Source: Paraburkholderia acidicola
GTDB taxonomy: Bacteria; Pseudomonadota; Gammaproteobacteria; Burkholderiales; Burkholderiaceae
Reading direction: 5' to 3'
DNA: 64,000 bases
Assembly (NCBI RefSeq): GCF_002362315.1
Contig: NZ_MTZV01000006.1
Span: forward strand, 1,922,001-1,986,000
This document shows, piece by piece, positions 27,614 to 37,272 of this stretch. A program made the position numbers and the translations under genes. Numbering within the stretch: position 1 is the first letter of the stretch; every line of letters starts with the position of its first letter. The notes beneath the pieces were generated by a model. It made no database searches and was not told the DNA's origin. It saw only the letters and a program-made list of their open reading frames with translations.

Positions 27614-28513
27614 CTAGCGCTTCGGTTTCTTGGCTTTGGTCGCGGGAAAAAACTCAAGCCCGTGCGACGACAGAATGTCCTGCAAACGACGCAACTGGCC
27701 GAGGCTTGTCGCACCGCGCCGTAACGTCACACCGACGATCAGGATGTCGATGATCGCAAGATGCGCGAGACACGCGTCACTACCGACATAGACGTTCACC
27801 GATGGCGGCAGCGAAAAGGTCAGCGCGATGTCGGACGCATCCGCGAGCGGCGTGCCGGGCTCGCAGATACCGATCACGATCGCGCCACGCTCTTTGGCCA
27901 CGGCGACGGCCTCGAGAAGAAACGGCATGCGGCCAAAGTGCGAAATCGCAATGACGACGTCGCCGGGACTGAGCGTAGCCGCCGAAAAGAGCTGCATGTT
28001 GGCATCGGTATAAGCCTGCGCATGCAGACCCATGCGGACTAGCCGCGATTGCGCGTCTGTAGCGATGAAGCCGGAGGTGGTGCCCACACCATAACAATCC
28101 ACTCGCACCGTATTCACGAGCGCGGCGATGGCACGCTCGACGCGTTCAAGCGGCAACTGCCGTTCTACATCGAGCAGGCTGTCGGCGGAACTGCGCAACA
28201 CCTTCGAAATGATCTTGCCCACCGAATCTTTAGCGGTCACCGTGCGATGCAGCGCGGCGCTGCCACGCGCGATCTGCTGCGCGACCTGCAATTTGAACTC
28301 CCGCAAGCCTTCGTATCCGACAGCACGGCAAAAACGTCCGACCGTCGGATCGCTCACACCGGAGCGTGCGGCGATATCGGAGACATGGGCCTGCATGGCC
28401 CATTCGGGATCGTCGAGAAACACCTGGGCAACGCTGCGCTGTGCATCGGCGAGGTCGGGAAGACGCGCGCGGATAAGCGCAAAAAGGTCGGAGTCGGTTT
28501 CCTGTTTTGCCAT
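27614..28513 (-). CDS. RpiR/MurR-family transcriptional regulator
   Basis: A 299-residue regulator with an N-terminal RpiR helix-turn-helix (VSDIAARSGVSDPTVGRFCR) and a C-terminal SIS sugar-phosphate domain (YGVGTTSGFIATDAQSRL, VVIAISHFGRMPFLLEA). Such proteins sense phosphosugars, and the HexR-like spacing fits control of sugar metabolism. The ATG at 28513 was chosen; a TTG lies two codons upstream. The GH27 gene is upstream on the opposite strand and could be a target. Confidence 0.9.
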   Translation of the reverse strand: MAKQETDSDLFALIRARLPDLADAQRSVAQVFLDDPEWAMQAHVSDIAARSGVSDPTVGRFCRAVGYEGLREFKLQVAQQIARGSAALHRTVTAKDSVGKIISKVLRSSADSLLDVERQLPLERVERAIAALVNTVRVDCYGVGTTSGFIATDAQSRLVRMGLHAQAYTDANMQLFSAATLSPGDVVIAISHFGRMPFLLEAVAVAKERGAIVIGICEPGTPLADASDIALTFSLPPSVNVYVGSDACLAHLAIIDILIVGVTLRRGATSLGQLRRLQDILSSHGLEFFPATKAKKPKR

Positions 28514-28860
28514 GGTCAAGTGATCGCGGTTGTTGGTGTAAATAATATACGTGAATGATCAATTCAAGCTCAAAGATCACATGCGGGTCATACAGTGAAA
28601 ACCCTGGAATTAGCGCTGTTTCCGCATAATTTTCCACTAACACGACCTGGTGCGAGTGACATCCAGAATTTAACGATGTAATGTATTTACACATACCGAC
28701 CGGCAACCGACAAGTAACGAACACGCCGGTAGCCACATTTGATCTGTCTGATTTCCGTCTCGCACCTGCTCGTATCGGTATGTAACCCGAACATAAAAAA
28801 CGGTCCGCCATTCTTGATAGCGCGGACTTCTCAAATATTGAACCATTCAGAGGTGTCGCG
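28514..28860. other. 347-bp divergent region between the RpiR regulator and the alpha-galactosidase
   Basis: AT-richer DNA that must carry both promoters. A near-palindrome, TGAATGATCAATTCA (about 28552-28566), close to the RpiR start is a candidate operator. A GTCCGC/GCGGAC hairpin lies near 28,805. No gene was recognised. Confidence 0.45.
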
Positions 28861-30663
28861 ATGTCGAGAATAGCTCTGGTTAGATTCGGTTTAGTGTTAG
28901 CGATGGTGCTCCGGCTCTTCTGCCAGGATGCGCATGCGCAGCAACAACCTGTGCCGCTCGCTCAGGTGCCGCCCATGGGATTCAACGACTGGGCCCGCTT
29001 TCAATGCACACCGCAGGCACCGCTCAATGGCGGCAACCAGGCCACGTATTCGTTCCAGCAGTTCATGGAGGACCAGGGGCAGGCGCTGTATGACTCCGGC
29101 TTGAGTGCCGTCGGCTACCGGACCGTCGTCGTGGACGACTGCTGGATGGTGCGCAATTCGGCGGGCTACCTGCATGGCGATCCCAAGTGGGCCGGGTCTT
29201 CGCAACCCGGTTTCGATTACGAACTGACTTCGTACATGAGCACGCTGCACAACCTCGGGTTGCTCGGCGGGGTGTACAACACGGCGGGCGCCGCGACCTG
29301 TCAGGGTGCGCAAGCGGGTGCGCAAGGGCATCAGCAGGTCGATGCGAATTCCTACGCGTATTGGGGTGTCGATTTTCTGAAGCTCGATAACTGCGGCGCT
29401 ACAGGTAATGTCGACGTAGGTACGCTCGACAAGCAGATGCAGGCGGCCCTGAAAACCGAGAAACGCCCGATCCTCTTCGATCCGTCTCTGCCGGCGGGAT
29501 ACTCGCCCGATCAGCCTGAAAAATACCCGGCTTTGGCGCTGGCCAAACAGCTTGGGCAAATGTGGCGGGTGTCGGCGGACATCAAGACGACGAATCCGTC
29601 GAATCTCGTCGACCCCTGGGATTACTACAGCGCCAATGCATACGAGGAAGGGGTGTATCAGTCCTATGACGACACGATTGCGTTGTCGCGTTACATGGCG
29701 CCGGGTAGCTGGAACGATGCCGATCAACTGGTGATTGGCGACAACGGCCTGTCGACGGCGGAAGAAAGAAGCCAGCTCGGCCTCTGGTCAATCATGGGCG
29801 CACCGCTGATTCTCAGCACCGATGTCCGCAAGCTGGTCAATCCCACCACGACGCATCTGCGCAATTCACTCGAGATTCTCAGCAACAAGAGCGTGGTCGC
29901 CATCAATCAAGACCCGCTTGGTGCAGGCGGCTATCGCGTGATGCGCGACAACCCGGCTGCAAACGCCGGGTTCGATGTGATCGTCAAACCGCTCAAGGAC
30001 GGCAGCCTGGCGGCACTGGTCCTGAACAAGGGGAGCAGCGAGCAGGCCTACACGCTGCAGCTCGCCTCATTGGGTCTTTCGCCGGCGGCAAACGGCCGTT
30101 ATTCGGTGCGTGACCTGTGGAACGGTACGACGCAATCGTCGGTGACGTCTGTGACGCAAACGATCGGTTCGCACGACAACCTGATGCTGCGCATTCAGGG
30201 CGGCGGCAAGCTCGTTCCGACAGGTCAGATTCAAACGACTCAACCGGGGTTCGCGACGCCTGCACTGTGCCTGTCGGTTGCCGGTGGAGCGAAGAGCGGT
30301 GCGGGCGTTGTCGTCGACACCTGCTCGAACGCGGCGGTTCAGCAGTGGCAGCGTCAGGCTAACGGCACGATCTCGCTTGCCGGTACCTCGCTCTGTCTCT
30401 CGGCGAATGCAACAGCAGCGCCCGGTTCAATCAACCCTGCTTCCGGGCTGTGGGCCACGCTGAATTCGTGCAACGCGCGTGATACGAAGCAGGTTTTCGG
30501 CTACACGCTCACGGGCAATCTGAAGAACAGCCAGGGGTGCCTCGATGTTTTCGAAGGCACGGTGTCGACTGCGGGAACGCCGGTCGACATCTATCAATGC
30601 GCCGCCGATGCAACCCCGCAAGTCAATCAGATCTGGTCGGCGCCTCACGGTTCCAAGCTATAA
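28861..30663 (+). CDS. Secreted GH27 alpha-galactosidase with C-terminal ricin-type lectin domain
   Basis: Retaining exo-glycosidase removing terminal alpha-galactose, 600 residues. The signal peptide is cleaved after AHA (~26). The GH27 barrel has PPMGFNDWARF, VVVDDCW, nucleophile D176 in FLKLDNC and acid/base D240 in WRVSAD, then SWNDADQL and a beta-sandwich domain. From about residue 455 a ricin-B-like module (CLSVAGG, VQQWQ, CLDVFEG, QIWSA) should bind carbohydrate. AGAGGTG precedes the ATG. This suggests scavenging of plant or fungal galactosides. Confidence 0.92.
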   Translation: MSRIALVRFGLVLAMVLRLFCQDAHAQQQPVPLAQVPPMGFNDWARFQCTPQAPLNGGNQATYSFQQFMEDQGQALYDSGLSAVGYRTVVVDDCWMVRNSAGYLHGDPKWAGSSQPGFDYELTSYMSTLHNLGLLGGVYNTAGAATCQGAQAGAQGHQQVDANSYAYWGVDFLKLDNCGATGNVDVGTLDKQMQAALKTEKRPILFDPSLPAGYSPDQPEKYPALALAKQLGQMWRVSADIKTTNPSNLVDPWDYYSANAYEEGVYQSYDDTIALSRYMAPGSWNDADQLVIGDNGLSTAEERSQLGLWSIMGAPLILSTDVRKLVNPTTTHLRNSLEILSNKSVVAINQDPLGAGGYRVMRDNPAANAGFDVIVKPLKDGSLAALVLNKGSSEQAYTLQLASLGLSPAANGRYSVRDLWNGTTQSSVTSVTQTIGSHDNLMLRIQGGGKLVPTGQIQTTQPGFATPALCLSVAGGAKSGAGVVVDTCSNAAVQQWQRQANGTISLAGTSLCLSANATAAPGSINPASGLWATLNSCNARDTKQVFGYTLTGNLKNSQGCLDVFEGTVSTAGTPVDIYQCAADATPQVNQIWSAPHGSKL

Positions 30664-30731
30664 AGCGCGCCTCACGTTGTGACTGGCCTGCTTCGGCAGG
30701 TCAGTCCGATGGCTGCAAACATCACACAGAC

Positions 30732-31664
30732 TCACTTCACGTACAGATAACGCACAAGATGAAAGAACACCGGCGCCGCAAAACAGATCGAGTCAACGCG
30801 ATCGAGCGCGCCACCGTGACCCGAGATCATCGAGCCCCAGTCCTTCGCACCGAGCGAGCGCTTGACGGCCGACAACACGAGACCACCGACAAAGCCCGAC
30901 AACACGATTGCCAGCGACATCAGGAACGCCGAGCCAAAACTGAACGGCGTCACGCGATAAAGCAAAGCACCGCATAGCGTCGCGAGCAGCCCACCGCCGA
31001 TAAAACCTTCGACCGTCTTCGACGGACTCAATTGCGGCGCGATCTTGTGCTTGCCGAACAGCTTGCCGACGACATACTGGAACACGTCGCTAATCTGCAC
31101 GACGAGCAGGAAGAAGAACAGCAGCAGGGCGTTTTCTCCCTGGTAGTGTTCGATGTCCAGAATCAACAGTGCGGGCGCGTAGCTGAGCCCGTAGACGCAG
31201 ACCATTAGCGCCCAGTGGATTTTCGCGCTGCGATTGAGAAACTCCTTTGTGTCCTGCGTCAGCGCGGATACCAGCGAAAGCGTGATGAACAGATGCACCG
31301 GCACGAAGATCGAGAACATCCCGTACCAGTTCACCCATAGCAGGATGTACTGCACCGGAATCGCGATGAAGAACGCGATAAACAGCGTGGTGTGATCGCT
31401 CGGCGATGTCGGCGTCAACGTGATGAACTCGCGCAACGTCAGGTACGACGCAATCGCGAACACGATGTAGGTCGCGCCTGACCCGAGGCCGATTGCGATC
31501 GCCATGATCGCGATCATTCCCCACCACGCGCGGATGCGCTGATTCAGGTTGGCGATCGTCGTGCTCTTGCCGCCGTCGCGCCACGCGAGGAGCGCACCGA
31601 TGACCGACGCGATCGCGAGAAAGCCGGTTACGCCGGCTACGAGTTCCCAGAACACGGTTCGCAT
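30732..31664 (-). CDS. CdsA-like phosphatidate cytidylyltransferase
   Basis: Membrane enzyme of the CDP-diacylglycerol synthase family, 310 residues with about eight helices. The signature is near the C-terminus: SAVKRSLGAKDWGSMISGHG then LDRVDS, with SPSKTVEGFIGG before it. It probably duplicates the housekeeping cdsA and makes CDP-activated lipid for the CDP-alcohol transferase nearby. It is operonic with the downstream-facing PlsC-like gene (same strand, 51 bp). The set resembles the ynbA-ynbB group of E. coli. Confidence 0.9.
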   Translation of the reverse strand: MRTVFWELVAGVTGFLAIASVIGALLAWRDGGKSTTIANLNQRIRAWWGMIAIMAIAIGLGSGATYIVFAIASYLTLREFITLTPTSPSDHTTLFIAFFIAIPVQYILLWVNWYGMFSIFVPVHLFITLSLVSALTQDTKEFLNRSAKIHWALMVCVYGLSYAPALLILDIEHYQGENALLLFFFLLVVQISDVFQYVVGKLFGKHKIAPQLSPSKTVEGFIGGGLLATLCGALLYRVTPFSFGSAFLMSLAIVLSGFVGGLVLSAVKRSLGAKDWGSMISGHGGALDRVDSICFAAPVFFHLVRYLYVK

Positions 31665-31715
31665 GATTTGTCTTGGTGGTTCTTGGTGGTTTAAGGGAAG
31701 CGGGGTGCCGGTCCG

Positions 31716-32336
31716 TCAGTGGGCCGGTGCGAGTTCAATCACGGCGTCGCGCGCACGCTGCAGGAAATCCGCCTTCGCTTCATCGGCACCGAGCGATAGC
31801 GGCGCGCCGAAGTGCACCTTGCAGATCAGCGGCACGGGCCAGATCGCGCCTTTCGGCATGATGCGCTGCAGGTTCTCGAGATAGACGGGGCACAGCTCGA
31901 TATCGGGGAATTCGGTGGCGAGCCGGTACAGGCCGCTCTTGAACGCTTGTGGCAGCGTTTCGGCGCTGCGCGTGCCTTCGGGAAAGATGATGATCGAATG
32001 ACCGAGCCGCAGCGCTTCGCGCACCGGGTCGAGCGGATCGCTGTCGCCTTCGTGCTTGCGATCGATCAGTACGACGTTCAGCAGATTGCGCGCGATGTGA
32101 ATCTTGGTCTTGCTGGTCTGCCAGTAATCGCGTGCGGCCACCGGCCTGATCTGCGAGCGCAGCTCGCGCGGCAGTGCGGTGAGAATGGCCAGTGTGTCGA
32201 CGTGACTCGTGTGATTCGAGAAGTAGATGCGCTGCGCCGCGCTCGGGCCGCCCTTGTGCCACACCGGATAGGCGCCCGCCACGAGATGGACGATTCCCAG
32301 CAGACCATCGCGTTGCCATTCGTGCCAGATGCTCAT
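31716..32336 (-). CDS. PlsC-family 1-acylglycerol-3-phosphate acyltransferase
   Basis: A 206-residue acyltransferase with the HX4D motif in NHTSHVD (H42, D47) and the glycerol-phosphate block IIFPEGTRS (E120). It acylates lysophosphatidate or a related lipid at the inner membrane. There is little hydrophobic sequence beyond the N-terminus, as in short PlsC paralogues. It is the first gene of a two-gene operon with the CdsA-like gene and divergent from the CDP-alcohol phosphatidyltransferase. Confidence 0.9.
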   Translation of the reverse strand: MSIWHEWQRDGLLGIVHLVAGAYPVWHKGGPSAAQRIYFSNHTSHVDTLAILTALPRELRSQIRPVAARDYWQTSKTKIHIARNLLNVVLIDRKHEGDSDPLDPVREALRLGHSIIIFPEGTRSAETLPQAFKSGLYRLATEFPDIELCPVYLENLQRIMPKGAIWPVPLICKVHFGAPLSLGADEAKADFLQRARDAVIELAPAH

Positions 32337-32775
32337 CGGATTCGCCTCTCGACGCTGCTGGTCATAGCTTTGTCCATATCAGGGAGCGTTAACATTTTTT
32401 CTTCATGTTCCCGTTTATCGCGACGCCAGAACGGCTGCCTGAATATATTGAAGCGAACCCGTTAAACCGCGATCGGCAAGATCGTGTGTTTCGCCCGATG
32501 GATTATGACGATTTTCCTTAACGTGCACCATCATCGGCCGGTAGTCCATAAATTGTCACGCAGGGGCACGATCCGATACTGGCAGTGTCGGAAAAGGCGC
32601 TAACCCACGCGGTTGTTGACCTTTGCCGCGGTTTAAATGACGATAATGCCACTTTGAATAATCGATAAATTCCGCTGCGGCGCCGTCGATATACGATTCC
32701 GATACGCAATCCGCGTAAAGCGTATAACCGGCTGATAACGCGGCTGTCGCGTCGACCTGGGGCGAGAAATAGACC
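32337..32775. other. 439-bp divergent region between PlsC-like and CDP-alcohol transferase genes
   Basis: A mixed region, AT-richer than its flanks, with promoters for both sides. A reverse-strand frame at 32556-32777 is discussed under rejected items. I saw no terminator or repeat. Confidence 0.45.
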
Positions 32776-33375
32776 ATGAGCGTATACGCACTGAAGCCGA
32801 AATTTCAGAACCTGTTGCGCCCGCTGGTGCGCGTGCTGGCGAAGTCCGGGGTGACCGCCAATCAGGTCACGGTTTTCGCAGCGGCGGGCTCGATTCTGGT
32901 CGGCCTGATTGCCGGGCTGGGCGCACATCGCTCCTGGTTTCTGCTGATCCCCGTGTGGCTGTTCTTCCGCATGGCACTTAACGCGATCGACGGCATGCTG
33001 GCCCGCGAATTCGGCCAGAAAAGCGCACTCGGCGCGTACTTCAACGAACTGGGCGACGTGGTGTCGGACATCGCACTCGCGCTGCCTTTTCTGGCCGTTC
33101 CGGTTTTTCTTCCCGCCCAGATCTGGGCGTTCGCGCTCGCGGCTGTGGTTGTCGAATGCGCGGGGCTGGTCGGGCCGCTTGCTGGTGCGAGCCGACGCTA
33201 CGACGGGCCGCTTGGTAAGAGCGATCGGGCCGTGGCGGTCGGTGCGTTCGGCCTGTGGGTCGGTCTCGGTTTGCCGCTCACACCGCTCGCAGGGTGGATC
33301 TGGTGGGCGCTCGTCGCGCTGGCTGCGATCACGACGATCAAGCGCGTGCGCAATGGTGTAGCGGAAGTGCGTTAA
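32776..33375 (+). CDS. CDP-alcohol phosphatidyltransferase (YnbA-like)
   Basis: Inner-membrane enzyme that joins a CDP-activated lipid to an alcohol, 199 residues with about six helices. The family motif begins D72-G73..A76-R77 and G86, but the third Asp is N90 (AYFNELGD), followed by D94. The replacement may be typical of a YnbA-like subgroup; I could not check. The alcohol is unknown. It is divergent from the PlsC-like/CdsA-like pair, giving a local phospholipid-making set. Confidence 0.88.
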   Translation: MSVYALKPKFQNLLRPLVRVLAKSGVTANQVTVFAAAGSILVGLIAGLGAHRSWFLLIPVWLFFRMALNAIDGMLAREFGQKSALGAYFNELGDVVSDIALALPFLAVPVFLPAQIWAFALAAVVVECAGLVGPLAGASRRYDGPLGKSDRAVAVGAFGLWVGLGLPLTPLAGWIWWALVALAAITTIKRVRNGVAEVR

Positions 33376-33401
33376 GTGCCGCACGCCCTGAACAACAGGC
33401 G

Positions 33402-35222
33402 CTACTGCGCAGCACACCCGTGTGTGTGGTCCAGCACCGCGCGTCCCGACTCGGTCTTGTCGGTCACGAGCGTGCCCGCCACTGGCCGCGCCGCACAAGC
33501 GAGCGCCCGCGCATTGTCGCCACGGCCATAGCGATCCTGATAGCGGATCACCTCGACGACCTGCGCGAGCGCGTTCTCCATCCAGCCATTGTTCAGATCG
33601 GTGCGCCCATGAACCTGCTGCAGATCATGCAGAGCGACGCGACCCGCTTCGCGTGGCTCGTCGAGTTGCAGCAGCGCGTGAATCCGGTTCTCCTGCGTAT
33701 CGATCTGCGTACGCGTAACGGCCGATTGCGACGAAGCGTCGATCGACAGATCGGGTATCGCATCCGAGTATCTGCGCCCGAGCATCCGGTGATGCGCGCG
33801 CTGCGTGTCGTCGTTGCTGGCCTCGTATGACTGCACGGCGACGAGCAGTAACGGCGCCGGCCAGTCGGTAGTGAGCATGCCGTCGAGCATCGCTGGATCG
33901 TGCTCGACGAGTCGATAGATCCGCGTCGGATTGCTCGTGCTGTGTTCCGCGGCGAGCAACGCCTGAGCGCGTGCGGTACCGGTCGGTGCGCGTTGCGCGA
34001 GCTGCAGATCGATCTGGCGTTGCAGTGCGCTTTCACCCGATGCGCCGTCGAGCACGCCGGACACGGGCGCACGTTTGTCGACGGACTTCGGTAGCAGCAA
34101 CGCTTCGAGCGCTTGAGTATCGCTGGCGATATTTGCGAGAGCAGCCGGATCGTCGGGTAACGCGGGCAGCGCAGTGTGCGTTGCGTGCCATGCACGGTTC
34201 TGCACGTCCCACCACTGCCCGGTGGCGATGCCCGCTTGCGGTAACGCGGCCAGCAACTGCGAGGCGGCATCCGTTGCAAACGACCAGTCCGACATTCGTT
34301 CGCCGACAAAGAGCTTGAGCTTCAGATCGGCGCTGCGGAATTCTTCATCGGTGACATACGACGAAGCGGGGTGAGTGGGCAGCAGACCAGCCAGCGTGCT
34401 CTCTGCCGAACCGGGTACGGCCGGCGCCGCGCGCCAGTCGAGCAGTGCCGGCCATGGCTGCGGCAACTGTGCACGCCACGGTTCGATTTCAGCGGGCGCG
34501 CGAACGAACCACAGACGACACGCGTAATCGAGCACGGTCGGGTCGAGCGTGCCGTCCGCCTGCTCGATCGTGCGCAGACCATTCGATGCATCGCGGTCTC
34601 GGCTCATCGCGAGCCACAGACGCACGTTCAGATAGCGCAACCGGGCCTGTTCGGCTGGCGCCAGGCTGTCGTGTCGCTGCTGAAGTGGCGCGAGCATGTC
34701 CTGTGCGGCAACGAGGTTACCGGTCTGTTCGAAATAGAATTGTGCGGCGATCCGGTAAGGATCGAATGGCGCGGTTCCGGCGAGCGGACCGAGCCACGTC
34801 AGCCACTGCGCGTTGCGCATCGCGACGCGGGCAGGCGCGGCATCGTGATACCACTCCGGCGGCAACTGGTCCGCGTCGCGATAGCCGTTGATCCGTGCGT
34901 TCGCCTGCAGGCTCAGCAGATAGCTGTCGGTGCATGCGGGACGCACGGCTCCGCTACCAATCGGACAATCGAGCGATAACACCGCGAGCGCGGCGACGGG
35001 AGAACCATCCGGTTTTGCGAGAAGTGCACGGGCGGCATCGGTCGGCACGAGGGGTGTGCTGCCCGCCGATGTGTCGGCGCCAGCATCGGCATCGGCGTAC
35101 GCGGTGGATGCCAGCGTAACGACTAGCACCGCCACCGTTAGCGCCGACACAGTGCCCACGAGCATCGCGGCGCGGGCCGGTCGCTGTGTCTGGCCAGTAC
35201 GACGATCGAGTGAATGGAGCAT
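33402..35222 (-). CDS. Large exported or membrane-anchored protein of unknown function
   Basis: About 606 residues from the ATG at 35222; an in-frame start at 35297 is possible. A basic N-terminus and a hydrophobic segment (MLVGTVSALTVAVLVVTLAS) ending TAYADA look like a long signal peptide or anchor. The rest is Ala-rich and helical with tetratricopeptide-like spacing but no clear TPR consensus. It is convergent with the CDP-alcohol transferase (26 bp between stops). I do not recognise the family. Confidence 0.7.
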   Translation of the reverse strand: MLHSLDRRTGQTQRPARAAMLVGTVSALTVAVLVVTLASTAYADADAGADTSAGSTPLVPTDAARALLAKPDGSPVAALAVLSLDCPIGSGAVRPACTDSYLLSLQANARINGYRDADQLPPEWYHDAAPARVAMRNAQWLTWLGPLAGTAPFDPYRIAAQFYFEQTGNLVAAQDMLAPLQQRHDSLAPAEQARLRYLNVRLWLAMSRDRDASNGLRTIEQADGTLDPTVLDYACRLWFVRAPAEIEPWRAQLPQPWPALLDWRAAPAVPGSAESTLAGLLPTHPASSYVTDEEFRSADLKLKLFVGERMSDWSFATDAASQLLAALPQAGIATGQWWDVQNRAWHATHTALPALPDDPAALANIASDTQALEALLLPKSVDKRAPVSGVLDGASGESALQRQIDLQLAQRAPTGTARAQALLAAEHSTSNPTRIYRLVEHDPAMLDGMLTTDWPAPLLLVAVQSYEASNDDTQRAHHRMLGRRYSDAIPDLSIDASSQSAVTRTQIDTQENRIHALLQLDEPREAGRVALHDLQQVHGRTDLNNGWMENALAQVVEVIRYQDRYGRGDNARALACAARPVAGTLVTDKTESGRAVLDHTHGCAAQ

Positions 35223-35429
35223 CGGCGGCGGGGACCCCGAAAAGGCGTGCGTCCAGACTGGAACCGGCGAATGCGCACGCAGGTGTTTGTTATTCAACGG
35301 CGGAGTTTACCTGTCTTCTCGAATCATGCGGCGGGTTTTCAGGGCATGTGTTATCGGCGGGTGCATAAAACCTGCAGCTGTGTTTCATCGAGGTGTCTTA
35401 AGACAATAAAACGTCACGCTAAACGTCGC

Positions 35430-35693
35430 TTGCATAAACCTGACGAGAAATTACAGCAAAACTCGTTCATTGCGACCTTGCTGTTTGGCGTACTGATTGG
35501 GTTTATCGCTGTGCAGGCGGCGCAGGCCGGTAAATCGCGTTCGTTGCCATTTAATCTGCCGGCAATACTGATCCCGGCGGCATTCGGTTTATGGCTTTAC
35601 TGGCTGATCTGGATAGTGCTGGAGCTCGATCATGGCGCGGCCACCGCGGGGCAACTGGTGCTGGCGGACCTATCGAAATTCCCCTTAAGGTGA
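35430..35693 (+). CDS. Small two-helix membrane protein, start uncertain
   Basis: About 87 residues from TTG 35430. There are two clear hydrophobic helices (FIATLLFGVLIGFIAVQAA and ILIPAAFGLWLYWLIWIVL) and a short tail. No ATG is close: the nearest in-frame one, at 35346, adds an odd Cys/Arg-rich stretch. No ribosome site is evident, so expression is uncertain, though the composition looks like a real membrane protein. Confidence 0.45.
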   Translation: MHKPDEKLQQNSFIATLLFGVLIGFIAVQAAQAGKSRSLPFNLPAILIPAAFGLWLYWLIWIVLELDHGAATAGQLVLADLSKFPLR

Positions 35694-35747
35694 GTCTTTC
35701 CGGGAGTACCGTGTCCGAAGGATAGGTTGCTGGCAGCGATACCGTCG

Positions 35748-37262
35748 TTACTTCACGAGAGTGGGAATCAACGACAAAGCATGGGCCACGCGTGCGACGA
35801 CACCCGACCAGTCCGTTTCCTCTGCGTCCTGCCTGAATAGCGTCACGACGCCGGGGTACCACGCGGACGTCGAACCCGCGCTGGTCCAACGCCAGTCAGT
35901 CCCTACGTTCGAAAGCAGGATCCATGTGGGTTTGCCAAGCGCTGCGCTCAGGTGTATCGCCGCAGTGTCCACGCCGATGACGAGGTCGAGCCGTGACACG
36001 ATGGCCGCGACATCGGAGAAATCAGCGACCCGGTTTCCCGGATTCACGATAAAGCGGTCACCCATTTCGCGTTGCAGGTCCGCGCCGCTCGCTTCCTTCT
36101 GAAGGCTGACAAAAGTGATTCCTTCGACTTGCCACAAGGGTTCGAGTGTCCTCAGGCTCGGTAAGGACCGTGCGAAGTCGTTGGCGTTGTTTGGATTCCC
36201 CTTCCACACCAGGCCGACTCGCATGCGACCTTTGGGCATGAGACGTTCCCATTTCGATGCCGCGTTGCGGGGCGCACGCAGATAGGGCAAGTTCGCCGGA
36301 ATCGAAGCGGGCGTTTCCCTCAGGCTGAAGGGGATACTCCAAAAGTAAGTCCAGAAGTCATGAGGTGGACAGGTCGATGGATCGAACGCCTCGCGAGCAA
36401 TTACCGCATCCGCTTCGGGTAGCGTTGCAAACAACGACCGGTTCGCGGCGGAGCAGACCAGCGTTACGCGTTTCGCGCCGAGATCCTTGATTTTGCGCAC
36501 GTAGCGAACGAGCTGTATCTGATCACCGTGCCCCTGTTCTGGCCACAGAAGCAACGATGCGCCTTCGAGCCTCTCACCCCGCCATTGTGGAAATGAAACG
36601 GGCGGAGGACTGGAGAAGACGTTCTCCAGACCGGACTCATAGCGCGCCTCGAAGAGCGGCAAACCTTCGATCCAATTGCCCTGGTGCAGTAAAAGAACCG
36701 CGAGATTGAGTCTGTACGCAGCATTCTGTGGCCGAAGCGCAAGCGCATGCCTGTAAGCCGCATCTGCTTCGTCGTAGCGGCCCAGGTCTTTCAGCACGAG
36801 CCCGAGTGCATTCAGTGCCTCATGGTTGCCAGGTGCATGCGCGATTGCACTCCGGACCACATGTTCCGCCTCTTTCAGGCGATGCTGTGAGCGGAGCAGC
36901 ATGCCTAGATTCAACAGCGCCTCGCCATGACCGGGTGTCTTTGAGATGGCACGTCGAAACGAGCGTTCAGCGTCGTTTCGCCGTCCGGTCATCTGATGCA
37001 ACACGCCGAGATTATTGTCTACGTCGGCCGATTGAGGTGCAGCCCGCGCCGCTTGTTTCAGACACGGCTCAGAGGCAGCGAAGTTGCCCAGCTTCAGATG
37101 ACACGCGCCCACAATATTCAGCAACTCGGCGTGATCGCCATCTTGCTCAAGGAACACGTGCGCTGCGCGGATAGCGGCTTCGTACTGTCCTTGCTCATAG
37201 CGCTCCCTGATGGAGGCGACGGCGCCATCGTCTATTGATCGCTGTTCACGGGGTTGCCGCAT
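35748..37262 (-). CDS. TPR protein with GT9/heptosyltransferase-like C-terminal domain
   Basis: A 504-residue cytoplasmic protein. Residues ~15-200 are tandem TPRs (VDNNLGVLHQMTGRRNDAE, EALLNLGMLLRSQ, EALNALGLVLKDLGRYDEAD). From ~260 a glycosyltransferase-B half follows: LLLWPEQGHGDQIQLVRYV, MRVGLVWKGNPNNANDFARS, and LVIGVDTAAIHLSAALGKPT with the expected Asp and His. It is 10 bp downstream of a response-regulator gene, on its strand, and is a paralogue of the protein at 53122-54948. A role in protein glycosylation is inferred. Confidence 0.82.
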   Translation of the reverse strand: MRQPREQRSIDDGAVASIRERYEQGQYEAAIRAAHVFLEQDGDHAELLNIVGACHLKLGNFAASEPCLKQAARAAPQSADVDNNLGVLHQMTGRRNDAERSFRRAISKTPGHGEALLNLGMLLRSQHRLKEAEHVVRSAIAHAPGNHEALNALGLVLKDLGRYDEADAAYRHALALRPQNAAYRLNLAVLLLHQGNWIEGLPLFEARYESGLENVFSSPPPVSFPQWRGERLEGASLLLWPEQGHGDQIQLVRYVRKIKDLGAKRVTLVCSAANRSLFATLPEADAVIAREAFDPSTCPPHDFWTYFWSIPFSLRETPASIPANLPYLRAPRNAASKWERLMPKGRMRVGLVWKGNPNNANDFARSLPSLRTLEPLWQVEGITFVSLQKEASGADLQREMGDRFIVNPGNRVADFSDVAAIVSRLDLVIGVDTAAIHLSAALGKPTWILLSNVGTDWRWTSAGSTSAWYPGVVTLFRQDAEETDWSGVVARVAHALSLIPTLVK

Positions 37263-37272
37263 AACTGCGGTG

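Noticed and set aside
30670..30700. Hairpin GACTGGCCTGC-TTCG-GCAGGTCAGTC after the alpha-galactosidase.
   Set aside because: Good stem, but no T-run in either direction, so it was not called as a terminator; it may still stop convergent transcription.
32556..32777. 73-codon minus-strand frame in the divergent region before the CDP-alcohol transferase.
   Set aside because: Protein-like composition, but lower third-position GC than its neighbours, no recognised domain, and it overlaps the transferase start. Kept as a weak possibility only.
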